Part shown: piece by piece, positions 1-10,857 of the stretch | Position numbering within the stretch: the first letter of the stretch is position 1 | How the letters are laid out: the number at the start of each line of letters is the position of its first letter | Source: Isoetes taiwanensis | Lineage: Eukaryota > Streptophyta > Lycopodiopsida > Isoetales > Isoetaceae | DNA: 64,000 nucleotides | NCBI GenBank assembly: GCA_021234155.1 | Contig: JAJEKV010000012.1 | Location: 7,051,650 to 7,115,649 of the forward strand | Reading direction: 5' to 3' | The notes under the pieces: model-generated | Seen by the model: the letters and a program-made list of their open reading frames with translations, nothing else | The model's database searches: none | What the model was told of the DNA's origin: nothing | Translations under genes and position numbers: made by a program

Positions 1-23
1 CCCTTCTTCTTCTTCAAATCCTG

Positions 24-335
24 GTGCTTATTTCAAATAAACTTCTTCTTCTAAGGCACGAGTTGGCCAAAGTTAAAAGCATTCGCAGACAGGGAGGAGC
101 TGCAGGACTGATTCGGGGTAAGATGCAAATTTTCAAGCCGCCAAATGCTGCTGCGAATCCTGCTAACCCTCCAGCAGCTCCTGATCATGCCACTTCTTCG
201 CCCGCTACAGCCGCACGCCCTGCTCAAGTTGCTTCACCTTACGTTTGCTCGCACATCTCGGTTGCCTCTATACCGCCATCCCCTTCCTGGCTTTGCCCTT
301 TGAATCCCCAAACTGCCGCCCTAGCAGGCAAATAG
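24..335 (+). pseudogene. Possible ORF1/5' region remnant of LINE-X
   Basis: An open stretch of about 100 codons with a basic N-terminal part and an Ala/Pro-rich middle lies directly upstream of the endonuclease region. It may be the end of ORF1 or the linker ahead of the endonuclease. No zinc knuckle or other diagnostic motif is visible, so this call rests only on position inside LINE-X copy A. Confidence 0.3.
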
Positions 336-420
336 GAATTGTGCCTCGCATAGTCTCTCACGGAATTGTGGGGCTTCCCATGGCGAGAAGGGAGATAGTC
401 TCAACTCATTCTTTGCAGAT

Positions 421-1180
421 ATGGATCTGATCTTCCTTATGGAAACATGGGAGCATGCGGTGGGACCACGGGATACCCGGACTTTGTCGGGGATACCCGG
501 CTTACTCAATCTTCAATGATTGCCGCAGAGCGGGGGCATGGGGGAGTTACTTTGCTACTATCGAGCGGCCTTGGCACGGTCGGTTTCCTTGTTCAAGGCA
601 GACAAGCACAACCGGTACTTGTGGGTGCGTGTGCAAAACTACAATGAGAAAGGCCCTCTTTGTGGCGTACCGCTACTTTCCACATGCGTAAAGCAACTTC
701 TATCACACCCACTCGGATGTGGATAGGGTCGGACCCCTATGTCGATCTATATGATGACATACAGCAAAGATAAGCGCGTTGGTCATACTCCTTGGAGACT
801 TCAATGCGCCGCGACCGGGTAGAACAACCCATGAGATTTGATCCCTTGATCGATGATATATTGCAGCTGCTGCGTCCCGGGCAGAAGCAGCAACCACCGG
901 ACATCGATGACAATCAGTCACACGCTATGGTAGACAATTGCTTTTGCTCAGGGTATCTTTGACCTGTAATTCTGCAATGGAATGGCACGCTGGCCGCCCA
1001 CCCGCAAGAGCACTTGTAGACGGAAAACCGTGGGGAGGATCTAGTGTGGTGGACTATGTCTTTGGTGCCCGAAAGGGATATGCATGTCGTCAAGCACTTC
1101 CGTGGGAACAACTAATAGGGATGAAGAGATCGACTTCGGACTACTTACCACTTTACTTGAAGTTGGCTTGGCGGGTTGTG
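421..1180 (+). pseudogene. LINE-X endonuclease (apurinic-type) domain, frameshifted
   Basis: Pieces of an exonuclease-endonuclease-phosphatase domain appear in shifting plus frames. An N-terminal 'DLIFLMETWEH' (catalytic Glu of the M-E-T-W motif) starts at 421, a central strand follows around 640-690, and 'LGDFNA', the conserved Asp/Asn motif, is encoded near 791-808. A terminal S-D-x-x-P-L stretch lies near 1130-1150. Such domains nick target DNA to prime reverse transcription. At least four frame changes are needed to read it through, so it cannot be functional. Confidence 0.65.
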
Positions 1181-1379
1181 CGAACCCCCGTACCCCTCCT
1201 CACATGCCTCACCGCGATTGGATTATGAACATGCGGGGCTTATGCCCGATGCTTATAGATGACCTCGGCAGAAATTTTGCAATATCCTACACTAGAGCAA
1301 ATGATGGCCCGCTGGCCCGATGTGCTTAGGATCAAGGCGTAGAGATGCTTTGGGATAAGCCGCCAGCGACGGACCTCCG

Positions 1380-2700
1380 TGAACACAACCTTCCCAATGT
1401 AATCAATGGTTTGATGCGAGTGCAAGGAACACAAACGCCGGCCGCCAAGTCACGAACCACGCTTTTACGCCCACATGCGGTCGAAGCCGCTGCCTCTTCC
1501 TTAAAGCTAAGAAAGCCGTACATTGCAGCACATCAAAGGGAAATGTTTTATCTCCCCGAACGTCACCCCCGGACCTTCGCGAAGGGTTCTTAGAAAGCCG
1601 GATGCCCACGGGGAACATCACTCCCGAAAGCGGTGGAGGCAATACTTGCAACAGCTATACGACCCTCCTCGGGTGCACATGCAAAGATTACCCCGCAAGA
1701 AGGCCCGTCTTTGGAAATCACAGATTCGGGGCGGGAACAAGGCTTACAAACATCTTGCCAATGGGAAAGCCCCGACCGGATGGCATGCGGGCAATTGCTT
1801 AAGTGGGACGGGCCGCCCATAATATCTTGTCGCAATCTTGCCCATAGTTTTTCCCCGGCACGCGTGTCAAATGCCTTTGCAAAATCCACGGCAACAATAT
1901 AGATCCCGACGGCGGTTCCTGCTGTCTTCAACCAGAGCTCGCAATGTGAAGATGTGGTCAATGGTTGAGTGTCGGGGTCTGAATCCTGCCTGGGTGAGGG
2001 CCCGTATCTCTGCTGCCTCCCTCTGCCCGGCCCAATCCGGCAACCGCTGCCGAGAATCCCGCCAAGCAATTTTGCAAACACCGAACTGACCATGATTGTT
2101 CGGGTAATTGGTCGGTCAAAGGTCACCGCCCTTATAGATGGGAACAACTCGCTATTGGTCCACCGTGACGGAAGCCTTCCTGTAATGCCTTGTTGAACAA
2201 GGCGGTCAAGACCGTAGATTTGCGTAATGCAAGGTAATGCGCTTTTATGAAAGATGCTCGGGTCGGTTTGCGTTCGACAAGCCAACCATTTGATAGTAGT
2301 ATCGGGTTCGCCAGGGATGCCCTCTCTCCCCAACATTGTTTGGGCTTTACATTGATCAATTGGAGAGCCGCTTTGCCGATAATGGGGGCGACGGGGTTCA
2401 CCTTCTCTACCGGATCATCAAGCGGTTAATATATCGATGATGTGGACCTCCTAGCTTACACACCAGCGGACATGCAACGACATCTCGATGCCACTGGACA
2501 CATTTTGTCAAGCGAATCGATATGCGTCAACTTGGCCAAGACTAAGGTGGTTTTCATATCATCTTCACGACGGTAGGGATCCCCTCCTTCCGCTATCGAG
2601 GGGCGTAATGTGGAAGTAGCATCCACATACAAATATTTGGGAGTGGAGTTTCCGTCTACTATGCACCGGGACACATCCATACGGCTACGAAGTTACGGGC
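1380..2700 (+). pseudogene. LINE-X reverse transcriptase, with an inverted internal segment
   Basis: The plus strand encodes the pre-RT motif 'NGKAP.(P)DGM' near 1765-1790. After an interruption it resumes with 'GCPLSP' near 2310-2330 and the active-site motif YIDD (codons 2430-2441) followed by 'VDLLAY'. A thumb motif 'YKYLGV' is encoded near 2630. The intervening fingers and palm part, including 'GFRPRHSTIDH' and 'DFAKAFD', is on the minus strand at about 1812-2236. That segment has been flipped, as shown by its opposite orientation relative to copy C at 54940-55020 and 63810-64000. Frameshifts occur on both sides. Confidence 0.75.
1812..2236 (-). other. Inverted segment within LINE-X copy A
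   Basis: RT sequence here reads on the minus strand while the flanks read on the plus strand. Comparison with copy C puts the same material (the cattle of motifs around 'ACAAGGCATTACAG' and 'CAACCATTGACCACATC') in plus orientation there. The left junction lies in a short self-complementary string around 'GGGCGGCCC', and the right junction is near 2236. The copy therefore underwent a local inversion of about 425 bp. Exact breakpoints are uncertain by 10-20 bp. Confidence 0.75.
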
Positions 2701-2789
2701 TGGCTGAAAGCACTATATGCAATGCAAAACAATAGTCATAGAGCGGAGTTGTATGATTGGACCCATCAGTCCACACCGCTCAAAGTCTT

Positions 2790-3220
2790 AGTGGAGCCCC
2801 GTCCTTTTATACACGGGGTTGAAGTATGGGGCCCAAGAGTATCCCTCGCTACTTGGAATGACTTGGAGCAAAAGTAAAGCCGAAAGCACTAGGGGTGAAG
2901 TCCACAGTCCCATATCAAATTCTACTACAGAAACAGATTCTTGCCTCTTCGAGGGCCCCTTGATCGCCACATTGTCTATTTTTAGAAGGTGGTCAACATG
3001 GACGATGCTCGTCTCCCAAAACTAGCTTATATCATGGCAATGGGGCCACAACGCCTCAAGGCCTCTTTGGAGGGAAAAGAGAGCTCAATGGATGGCTAGA
3101 TGGAATGTGCGAGCACGCGGTGCATACATGTGCAAACAGAGGCGATCGCCATAGCTTGAGGCAATATCTTGACGCTTGCTTCATCAGCAAGCTTTGGGAT
3201 GCCAGCCCTTGAACAGGTCA
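2790..3220 (+). pseudogene. LINE-X ORF2 C-terminal domain, broken
   Basis: This aligns with the intact version in copy B (11641-12063). The shared landmarks are 'GVEVWGP' at about 2818-2838, 'STVPYQILLQ' near 2903-2935 and an 'R(W)..MECAS' stretch near 3090-3120. Here it is cut by several frameshifts. The function of this C-terminal region in LINEs is not established; no zinc-binding cluster is obvious. Confidence 0.6.
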
Positions 3221-3762
3221 AGACAAAGACACTACCAAATAGCCACATAAATCCCACATTGGAACGAGGCCCACAATGCTACCTCGCACACCCACTTGCC
3301 CATGAAAAGACGCAGACTCATTGCCTCCATTCGCATTGAGGGCACATCATCTTCAATTGAGACAGTAGATGGATTGGTGAGCCACGCCGGGGCGAACTCA
3401 CAATGCTTTGCCAAATGGGAGTCATTGAGGATGAATCTCATACCCTTCAAAGTTGCCCAAAGATATGATCAAATCCGGACGCTGACGCTATCTTTGAGTT
3501 GGTCGGCCCGCCAGCCGCTACATGTGACATTGAGCATCCGTACGGATGCTAGGATCATACCTTCAGGAGGTCATGGACATGCGAGATCAGCTATGTCCTC
3601 GGGCACGCACTTGACATGTACATACACATTTATTTCACGATGATGTATACTTGTACAGTTTGACAGCATTCTTATTACTGCCACGGTTTTTCCCTCGAAA
3701 ACCCTTCGGGGCGGGGGTTTTTTAACCCGGACAATAATAAGTTTGCTGCGCTCCTTCTGGGT

Positions 3763-3822
3763 CCCATAGGCCGATTGGTCTCAGTGGACGATAAAAAAAC
3801 TATTCTATTCTATTCTATTCTA
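3763..3822 (+). repeat. LINE-X 3' terminus with (ATTCT)n tail
   Basis: The conserved 3' end of LINE-X is followed by 'GTGGACGATAAAA' and about four units of TATTC/ATTCT. The same terminus occurs at 12508-12579. The adjacent Copia sequence starts immediately, which marks the insertion point. Confidence 0.85.
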
Positions 3823-4218
3823 ATTTTGCATTCAAGAATGCTGTGCTGACATCCATGTGATGTATTTCGAGATCACATGAGTTAGCTATGGCAAGCAATA
3901 TTCTTAAACTATTTACTTTCACTAGAGGAGAGAAGGTTTCATCAAAATCCTTCCCCTTTTTCTGTGAAAAGCCCTGTGCTACCAGCCTAGCCTTGAATTT
4001 TGTCGATTTTCCATCTGCTCTAGGCTTTATTCTAAAAATCCATTTGTTTCCTATAATATTTTTATCTTTAGGCTTGTCAACCACCTCATAAGTGCCTGTC
4101 CTTTGAAATGCATACATCTCCTCTTGCATAGCCTTAAGTCACTGCTTTGAGTGTATTCCACTTACTTCCTCACTATAATTCTTTGGAAGATCACAATTTT
4201 CAAAATTAGAATATCAAA
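3823..4218 (-). pseudogene. Copia 1 reverse transcriptase, N-terminal fragment
   Basis: An open frame of about 104 codons shows the Copia RT start: 'MQEEMYAF', 'NKWIFRIK', 'KARLVAQGF', 'DFDETFSPLVK' and 'HHMDVSTAFLNA'. It stops at the LINE-X tail before the catalytic YVDD. Just upstream, a TGA replaces the expected Trp of the usual W-x-x-A-M-Q-E-E-M string. It ends at the left target-site duplication of the L1 insertion. Confidence 0.9.
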
Positions 4219-4232
4219 GATATTCTCTATTT
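4219..4232. repeat. L1 target-site duplication, left copy
   Basis: The 14-bp string GATATTCTCTATTT occurs here next to the poly-T (poly-A on minus) and again at 10933-10946. Bases beyond the match differ, so this is a typical LINE target-site duplication and not longer homology. Confidence 0.9.
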
Positions 4233-4462
4233 TTTTTTTTTTTTTTTTTGAGGAAACGGCAGAGATTGTATTACTGTATAGGAAAATTACATGATCATAC
4301 AAAAAAACCCAAAGTAGGAAGTACTACTTCTGGGAAAAAGTGGATAGCTATTCGCTATCATAGACCCTTCATAAAGGGCACTAAACAGAGTTCAAAATAG
4401 AAAGCACTTTAAACTTAAAGTTAAAGTTCAGAAGTATATCTACTCAAAACAGAGACTACTGT

Positions 4463-5400
4463 TTACAGTATATCCGGCACTCCCTCCAGTGATATAATTG
4501 CAAAGGCCTCATCTGTGTAGATGAACATCATGTCATCTAGCTCATTTGGACCATAGCCAGTGGAGTCCAGCAGGTGCATAATCCAGGAGTCACGGGCATC
4601 TTCATGGATTTTCTTTTTGGCCAGAAAGTATGGCCTGATTTCTTGATTAAACCTCCAGATGTCTTCGTCTGCCAGCAACCTCTCAAAGGTTATACAGCTG
4701 ATAACTTCTGTCTTGACCCAAAACAGAGCATCAATGACTTCTTGGTTGGAGAGTGGAGCTGTGGCAGGATCCACTAAGTGTTCATGTCCCCCCGCATAGT
4801 GTCGCTTCAGAGAAAATTCTGTCAAGAACAGTATCCAAATCATTAAATAGAATTGCAAAAAATTGAAAGAAACCATTGAAGGTTCCCAAGGAATCCCATT
4901 TGCGATCATATTTTAGACCCTTGTTTGCCCTATGTGCCATGGCTGCCTCAGCTAGGAGGATCTGAAAAGAGGCTTTAAGATCAGATAGGCTCGGGGCCAG
5001 TCCTTCGATGGCCACTGCATTCCTATGTTTCCAGATAGCCCAACAGGCTAGAGTTTTGAGAGTGCCCTTGAAGGATCTTTTGCATTGTTGAGAAACCGCA
5101 GCAAGGAGGCATCATCCGTGGGAACTTGTTGTAACAGGGTCTAACCCATTGCCGAAATGGGGCTAACCAGGGCGTGAAGACGTGGGGGGCTCGTTTCAAC
5201 GACCACGTACGCCCTAAGGGGCACATGCCGATATGTTAGTGTCAAACGGGCCCTATAGCTATTGGTTTTGAGGCTTTGGTTAAGTAAGAGCCATCTAAAG
5301 AAGATGACCTTATTTGCACAATCTAAGCTTCCAACCCCGCCCCCCGATAATGCATACAACAGTATCATGTTGACAACTCCATGTTCTCGCAAACTTTGAG
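4463..5400 (-). pseudogene. L1 ORF2 C-terminal region, frameshifted
   Basis: Open stretches at 4463-4909, 4782-5015 and around 5020-5390 carry the weakly conserved end of plant L1 ORF2. One is the 'LACWAIWKHRN' type motif near 5040-5080, which normally follows the zinc-binding domain. Reading it through needs frame changes near 4800 and in 5100-5550. Its role in retrotransposition is poorly known. Confidence 0.6.
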
Positions 5401-5557
5401 TTGACTCTTGTCAAGTAGCGGAGACTATAGATCACGAGATACCTTATATCCCTTACCATCGAGATCCAATTATGGAGACAAGTATCATTACCCCCAGGAT
5501 GCCCGGTGACTAAGGAATAGATTTTCCTGTTAGTCTCTCAGACGTGCAACCGAGTAG

Positions 5558-7468
5558 TTAACTCCCCCAATCTCTCCAAGTCTCATTATTCCTTAGGGAG
5601 CCTATAGTGTGTAGCCCAGCCGACCATTCCTTGTATTTGAGAGGGTGCTTGAGGGCCAAACAACCTTCATCCTCATTTACCAGATCCTGATGCCAAAAGA
5701 AACCATGACTGTCATTGACCGAGTCCAACTCCCTTGCTCGAAAGCATGGAGAGACCAAATTCCAGGCTGAGAAGATACGTCTCAGAATTTTGGATGTGCC
5801 AGGGGTGGGTTTAATCTGTAAAAGTCGAGTCCCGAGTTGATGAGGAAGAGAAGGGGCACCTACTATGGTTGTGGTCCCTAACCAATATTTCACAAGTTTG
5901 AGAGCAGGTGATGGATTTTCAGAAGTCAGGGATCTCCAGACTATTTTAGCAGCCAGAGCCTGAGCTTGGGAGAATAAGTCTTTACATCCTAATCCACCTT
6001 CCTTCTTTGGCAAGGTCAAATTATCCCAGGAGACCATTCTTGCTCCCTGCCAAATGTATTCCCTCATAGCAGTTTCCAGTTTCCTATATGATGCCTTATC
6101 AGCTATGATTACCGAGGAAAAGTAGATGTGTGTGCTGGCAATCACACTGTTAATTATCCCCACACGCCCTGCTAAAGAAAGAGATTTAGAGTACATCTGT
6201 ATCTTCCTCTTCATCCTGTTTACTATTGAGTCCCATAGTCCAGGTAAATTCATATTGACAGCCAGAGGCAACCCTAGAAGTTTTGTGGCAGATTTGTGTC
6301 CAGTAACTTTGATGCCATGCAGCTCATCCTGATCAGTTTGCATGACAATGGTGCTCTTATTCTTATTCAGGAGGACACCAGAAGCATTCCCAAAAAGTTG
6401 TAGCATATTTAGGAAATTAGGAAGACTTGATCCATCATTCTCAGAATAAAATGTGTCATCAAGATATTGCATGATGACAAAGTCTCCCATACCTTGTGGA
6501 AGTTGGAGGCCCTGGATCTCTTTTGTAGCTACCATATTGAGTGTGGCCCTGGTAACCATTTCTGCAACAATTAAGAACAGATAGGGCGCTAGAGGGCATC
6601 CCTGTCTAACCCCTCTTTTGCATTCAAAGAACTTAGTAGGGGATCCATTGACCATGACTCAGCAGAGCAACCAAAGATCATTAAGGCCATGCACTTTCCC
6701 TATCACTCCATCGAGAAGAAGCCAAGGCCGTGTCATTGCCATGTAGAGGAACTTCCAATTAATTGTATCATAGGCCCGACTAAAATCCAACTTAACTAAC
6801 ATGCAGTTCTGCTTGGAGTGAAGATTCCAATGTAAACCCTCATGAGCCCCTATGAAGTTATCCAAAATGCTCCTTTCTGGTAGGAAGGCTGATTGCACTG
6901 GATTTATTATCTTTTGGAGAACTCCCTTGATTCTGTTTGCCAGGATCTTGGCCAAGATTTTATATGAAGAGTTTGTAAGTGATATTGGCCTCCAATCAGA
7001 GAAGGCAACAGGAGCATCAACTTTGGGAATTAGGGCAATCAGGCCAGCATTTATGGCTGGATGTACCTTTGGGGCAGCCCAAGCTCCCTGAATGAATGTA
7101 GTTAGGTCCTGCTTCATGATGTCCCAAAAGGCCACATAGAATTCCGGGGGGATTCCATCAGGACCAGGGCTCTTCCCATGAGCCATACCTGTGAGAGTTT
7201 TCCCAATTTCCTCTGTAGAAGGTTGCTGTAGCAGATCACCATCATCAATTGCTTGGTCGGCTGGACCAATCTTATGAAAGAAGTGCTTAAGGTTGGCCTC
7301 ATTCACCTGTGAGTCAGCAAACAGGACCTTGTATTTAGCATGGAAGAAGTCCAATAGATTTTCCTGCCCTGAGATCTTTTGGCCTTCTTCTGTAACCGAA
7401 ATAATGCCATTGTTCATGATTCGCCCTTTTGCTGTCCTGAAGAAGAGCTTGGAGCTACATCTGTCCAT
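5558..7468 (-). pseudogene. L1 ORF2 reverse transcriptase with one in-frame stop
   Basis: Two open frames in the same phase, 7468-6659 and 6655-5558, are separated by a single TGA (6659-6661). The first carries the plant L1 RT motifs 'KSPGPDGIPPEFY', 'LIALIPK', 'DWRPISLTNSSYKI', 'AFLPERSILDN' and 'VKLDFSRAYDTI'. The second carries 'RGVRQGCPLAPYLF' and a YLDD active site (plant L1s usually have YADD), then thumb and connection sequence. The enzyme would copy its own RNA at nicked genomic DNA. A frameshift near 7520 separates it from the endonuclease. Confidence 0.92.
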
Positions 7469-7508
7469 GCAGTTAACATTGATGCATTTACTCTTGATGA
7501 TAAGACCC

Positions 7509-8549
7509 TTAGCTTCGTCTCTTCAATGTTTTTGACCTTTCTTTCCGGTGTTCCTCCTCCTTATGCAGATCCACATTGTATGGATCATCAAAAATCCTTT
7601 GCCTAATTTCTTTGACCTGAAGATAGATGTCTGTTTTTTCCTTTTTCATATTTCCATTCCATTTTTTACCCCATAGTTTCAGCCAGTCTTTTATCTTCCT
7701 CATTTTGTTTACAAACCCCTTCATTGATCCACTCTGCTGCAATGGGGGTAGAGATCTGTAGAAGTCCTGGAATTCTCGACAGAAGACTTCATTGTTGAGA
7801 AGGCTGGTGTTCACTTTGAAGGGGGTGTTAGCTCCCCCTTTGACTGAGTTGCCTACTTCCATGATCTGTGGGAAGTGGTCTGATATTGAGTTGCTGTGAT
7901 CCCCATTTATAATTATTTGTGGCCACATACTGACATCTTTAGTGTAAAACCTGTCTAGGAGACAAAACACCCTATCATTCCCTACCCTTTTGTTACTCCA
8001 GGAGTACACATTAGTTGAAGAGGGGGCTTGGTACACAAAGATATCCATAAGTTTGTCCCACTGGAATCTTTCATTTTTTGTCATGTTCAACTTTTTGCCT
8101 AACTTCTGGTTCCACAAAGGGGTATTGTTAAAGTCTCCACTCAACACCCAGCTGTCTGCTTGCATGGTAGGAATCCAGTCAGCCATGTCCTTCCATTGTC
8201 TTTCCCTCTCCTCAGGATCTGTGGATGCATATACATTAATTATCCCAACTTTGTCTTCCCCCACCTTAAGGAAGATGACATTCCATCTACCAGAGGGGTG
8301 GTGATATGACCCTAAAGGAGAATAAGAGTTCCATATTGTGCAGATCCCCCCTTTGGTACCATCAGCTGGTGACCATATGGATCCTCCATTAGGCATAACC
8401 CAGTTTCCCAAATTTGAGGCTTCAAAACTTGGAAGCCTATGTTCTTGAATTAGGACAATGTCAGCCCTCATTTCTTTCAAGGCAATGATGACTCTTCTTC
8501 GTTTCAGGGGCCCTTTGATCCCCCTTACATTCCATGTGACAATCTTCAT
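7509..8549 (-). CDS. L1 ORF2 endonuclease domain
   Basis: An open frame of 346 codons begins with the diagnostic 'KIVTWNVRGI' (catalytic Asn). It continues with 'VLIQEHRL' (catalytic Glu), 'INVYAS', 'LSGDFNNT', 'DRVFCLLDRFY' and 'SISDHFP' (catalytic Asp-His), all expected for an apurinic-type L1 endonuclease that nicks the target. Its ATG overlaps the ORF1 stop in an ATGA arrangement (8546-8549), which fixes the start. It runs into a one-base frameshift near 7520, where the rest of ORF2 continues in another frame. Confidence 0.93.
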   Translation of the reverse strand: MKIVTWNVRGIKGPLKRRRVIIALKEMRADIVLIQEHRLPSFEASNLGNWVMPNGGSIWSPADGTKGGICTIWNSYSPLGSYHHPSGRWNVIFLKVGEDKVGIINVYASTDPEERERQWKDMADWIPTMQADSWVLSGDFNNTPLWNQKLGKKLNMTKNERFQWDKLMDIFVYQAPSSTNVYSWSNKRVGNDRVFCLLDRFYTKDVSMWPQIIINGDHSNSISDHFPQIMEVGNSVKGGANTPFKVNTSLLNNEVFCREFQDFYRSLPPLQQSGSMKGFVNKMRKIKDWLKLWGKKWNGNMKKEKTDIYLQVKEIRQRIFDDPYNVDLHKEEEHRKERSKTLKRRS

Positions 8550-10456
8550 GTCTTCTTGGATCTGGTGATTGGCCCATAAGGATTAGGAGTATAGACCTTT
8601 CTCTGCCTTGTTTTCTTGGTTGTTTGGGGGGTGAAAAAGGACTCTTCCTGAGTGTCTTCATCACTGCTATCTTCATCATTCCAGAATTTTCCATGCAGGG
8701 TGTCCCCCATTTCCAATTCCAGTGAGCATGAGACCCCTTGGATGTCATCTCCCTGTTCGGGAGCCACCTGTGCCACTTGTTCCAGCATGGGAGAGGTATT
8801 TATAATTAGATCAGTGGGTAGAACCATTTCTGATTCTTGAGTCCCCTGATCTCTATCTGCAGAGATATCTCTTGTGAGGGGGTTCAGGAAATCCTCCTCA
8901 AAACCACCCTTGTGATTCTCATCACCCTGAGTGGTCATATACTCCTCTTCACTTGAGGGAGCATCCTTAAACAGTTGGATAACAGGGGGAGAGGCGAGGG
9001 TTTTAGAGGGTTCTCCCTGTTCTAAAAACTTTCCACCCGAGTCATCTGACTCCGAGTATTCATTAATAGGAGGCCTACTTGGTTCCTCAATGGTTAGCAC
9101 CCTAGCTCTGCCTTCATGGGCTGGGGTAACAATCAGAGCATCTGGATCTACCACTTCTTTCCCCTTTGCCTTGTTCAAGACCTTTATCTCCATGTCTTCT
9201 GTTTGGAATCTGACCTTCTTCCTCCATTGCCTCTTTTGTTCTTTAATTTTTTTCTCCTCCTGATTCTGCTGCTCCCGGATTTCCCTTTGTTTTTGTTTCC
9301 TTGCTTTCCTCTTTGCACTACCATTCACATTCTTTTTTTGTTTCTGGGCAGGGGTATTTTGATACCTCTGAGCTCTCCCCTTGTTAGGAGTGATCCATTC
9401 CTCCTCCCTTTCTATTGCCACTTTTTGCTTAGGGATCTCTGTTTTTGACCCTTTGCAAATGCCTCCACCATGTAATCGAAATCCACAGATAGAACATGGT
9501 TCAGGCAGACCATTCCAGGCTAGCTTTAATATTTTGGGATTCCCAAAATAATCAATGTAATGTATGCTTTCAGGTACTGGTTTCAGGAGGTCTATCTGAG
9601 CCCAAACTCTGGGGGCTCGATCAGTTGTGATCTCCATAGCAATATAATTACCTGTATTCTTGAACAAAGAATACAGAGACTGTTCATTCCAGTACATGGG
9701 GTTTAACCCCTGCAGGGACGACCAGGCCGGATGGAAAAGTTCAGATAAATTCTGGGGGTCAAATCCCGGATACCATTTCTGGAAGAAAAGCTGGGTATTG
9801 GCTCGGCTGATTGTTCCTTTTTTTAGGAGCACAGTGGCAGAATGGGAGTTCTCACATTCTGCTATGAAGAATGGGAACTCAGTCCAATACATATTCTTGA
9901 TTAAGATATCTTTGTCTTTTTCCAGTTCAGCTTTGAGGTACTGTAAGCGGACCCCTTCGTGTCGGACACAGCCAATGAGGCCCAGGCTGGATAGATATTT
10001 AAGTTTATTTTCTACAGCTGGGTTTTTGAGCTTACCAACACAAGCCGGGACGTGCTGGTCCTTCAGTTCACGCTTCACCACATTCTGAATCTCATTGGCA
10101 TAGTCAAGAATCGGCTGAACCACCCGCTGCTGTCTATTCACCGGGCCTACCCCTGCTCCAGTTCGAGTGTTCACCATGTTTGGGAGGCAGGTTAGGAAAT
10201 CTCCGAAAGCAACACAGTCGGATGCTTGTCCACGCTCGAGTTTGATCAGCTCTTCCACAATCGCCCACAGTTGCTCTCGACCTCTGTTGCTGAGCTTATG
10301 TAACTGTATCAATAGTCTCTTTTCCAGTCCCTGTCCCAATCCATCCTTTTCCATTACTGTCTCAAATGTTATGTCCTTTATCCCAATATCCAAGGCCTGA
10401 CCTTCTGCCTGCTGCACGATTCCCAATGCAATTCCTGACATTCCCTTTTTTCTCAC
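8546..10456 (-). CDS. L1 ORF1 RNA-binding protein, intact
   Basis: This is a 636-residue uninterrupted ORF. The central part resembles the plant L1 ORF1 domain (DUF4283 type), followed near residues 315-330 by a CCHC zinc knuckle of the form C-x2-C-x4-H-x4-C ('CSICGFRLHGGGIC'). A long Lys/Arg/Gln-rich coiled segment and an acidic, Pro/Ser-rich C-terminal third complete it. Such proteins package L1 RNA. The reading frame has no stops, unlike ORF2. The ATG at 10456 is the first long-frame start after the 5' UTR. Confidence 0.9.
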   Translation of the reverse strand: MRKKGMSGIALGIVQQAEGQALDIGIKDITFETVMEKDGLGQGLEKRLLIQLHKLSNRGREQLWAIVEELIKLERGQASDCVAFGDFLTCLPNMVNTRTGAGVGPVNRQQRVVQPILDYANEIQNVVKRELKDQHVPACVGKLKNPAVENKLKYLSSLGLIGCVRHEGVRLQYLKAELEKDKDILIKNMYWTEFPFFIAECENSHSATVLLKKGTISRANTQLFFQKWYPGFDPQNLSELFHPAWSSLQGLNPMYWNEQSLYSLFKNTGNYIAMEITTDRAPRVWAQIDLLKPVPESIHYIDYFGNPKILKLAWNGLPEPCSICGFRLHGGGICKGSKTEIPKQKVAIEREEEWITPNKGRAQRYQNTPAQKQKKNVNGSAKRKARKQKQREIREQQNQEEKKIKEQKRQWRKKVRFQTEDMEIKVLNKAKGKEVVDPDALIVTPAHEGRARVLTIEEPSRPPINEYSESDDSGGKFLEQGEPSKTLASPPVIQLFKDAPSSEEEYMTTQGDENHKGGFEEDFLNPLTRDISADRDQGTQESEMVLPTDLIINTSPMLEQVAQVAPEQGDDIQGVSCSLELEMGDTLHGKFWNDEDSSDEDTQEESFFTPQTTKKTRQRKVYTPNPYGPITRSKKT

Positions 10457-10566
10457 ACGGCCCCACTACCCACTGAACTGCCCACTGAACTACAACTATT
10501 TTTTATTTTTTCCTTTTGTCTTCCTTATTCTACCTCCACCACCCTAAGATTTGCTCAAGACTTCGT

Positions 10567-10857
10567 CTAACTATAAACCCTAACAGTAATCTTATGTTCT
10601 AACCAAGAGCAGAACGGGTTGAAGACTCCTGCTGCTGACATATTCTTGTCCCCTGCATACTCACCCAGCCAAGATTCGATAATCTGCACTTCAAGGTCCC
10701 CTTCTACTGAGATGAAGGGAGAGATCTGGTGAAAGAGATCATCCGGGAAAAACTGGTGAAGCACCAAGTTCCTCCATAGGGTTGCATCTTCTCCCACCAG
10801 CCAGCCACAAGCAATCTTCGATCCTTCAGAAAGGATGGCGAAGTGCCTCACAGCCAT
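10567..10857 (-). CDS. Small upstream ORF in L1 5' UTR
   Basis: A 96-codon ORF starts at 10857 and ends 110 bp before the ORF1 start, on the same strand and within the target-site-bounded L1. I do not recognise the product. It is hydrophobic and acidic in places, with no Cys cluster or membrane segment. It could be a chance ORF, a captured gene fragment, or an ORF0-like leader ORF. Its length in an AT-neutral stretch makes it worth listing but not certain. Confidence 0.35.
   Translation of the reverse strand: MAVRHFAILSEGSKIACGWLVGEDATLWRNLVLHQFFPDDLFHQISPFISVEGDLEVQIIESWLGEYAGDKNMSAAGVFNPFCSWLEHKITVRVYS

Larger units (their letters stand above)
1..3822 (+). mobile_element. LINE-X copy A, degenerate non-LTR retrotransposon (5' end outside window)
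   Basis: This is a non-LTR retrotransposon read on the plus strand with the order endonuclease, reverse transcriptase, C-terminal domain, 3' UTR and a tail of ATTCT repeats. All domains are recognisable only across many frameshifts and stops, so the copy is dead. Its 3' end is fixed by near identity to the ends of copy B (11642-12579), including the shared string 'TCCCATAGGCC' shortly before the tail. The tail abuts Copia reverse-transcriptase sequence at 3823, so the element sits in the first Copia element, antisense to it. The tail is an ATTCT microsatellite and not poly-A, which separates it from the L1 at 4233-10932. Clade is not assigned; the RT resembles lineages with short-repeat tails. 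Confidence 0.8.
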
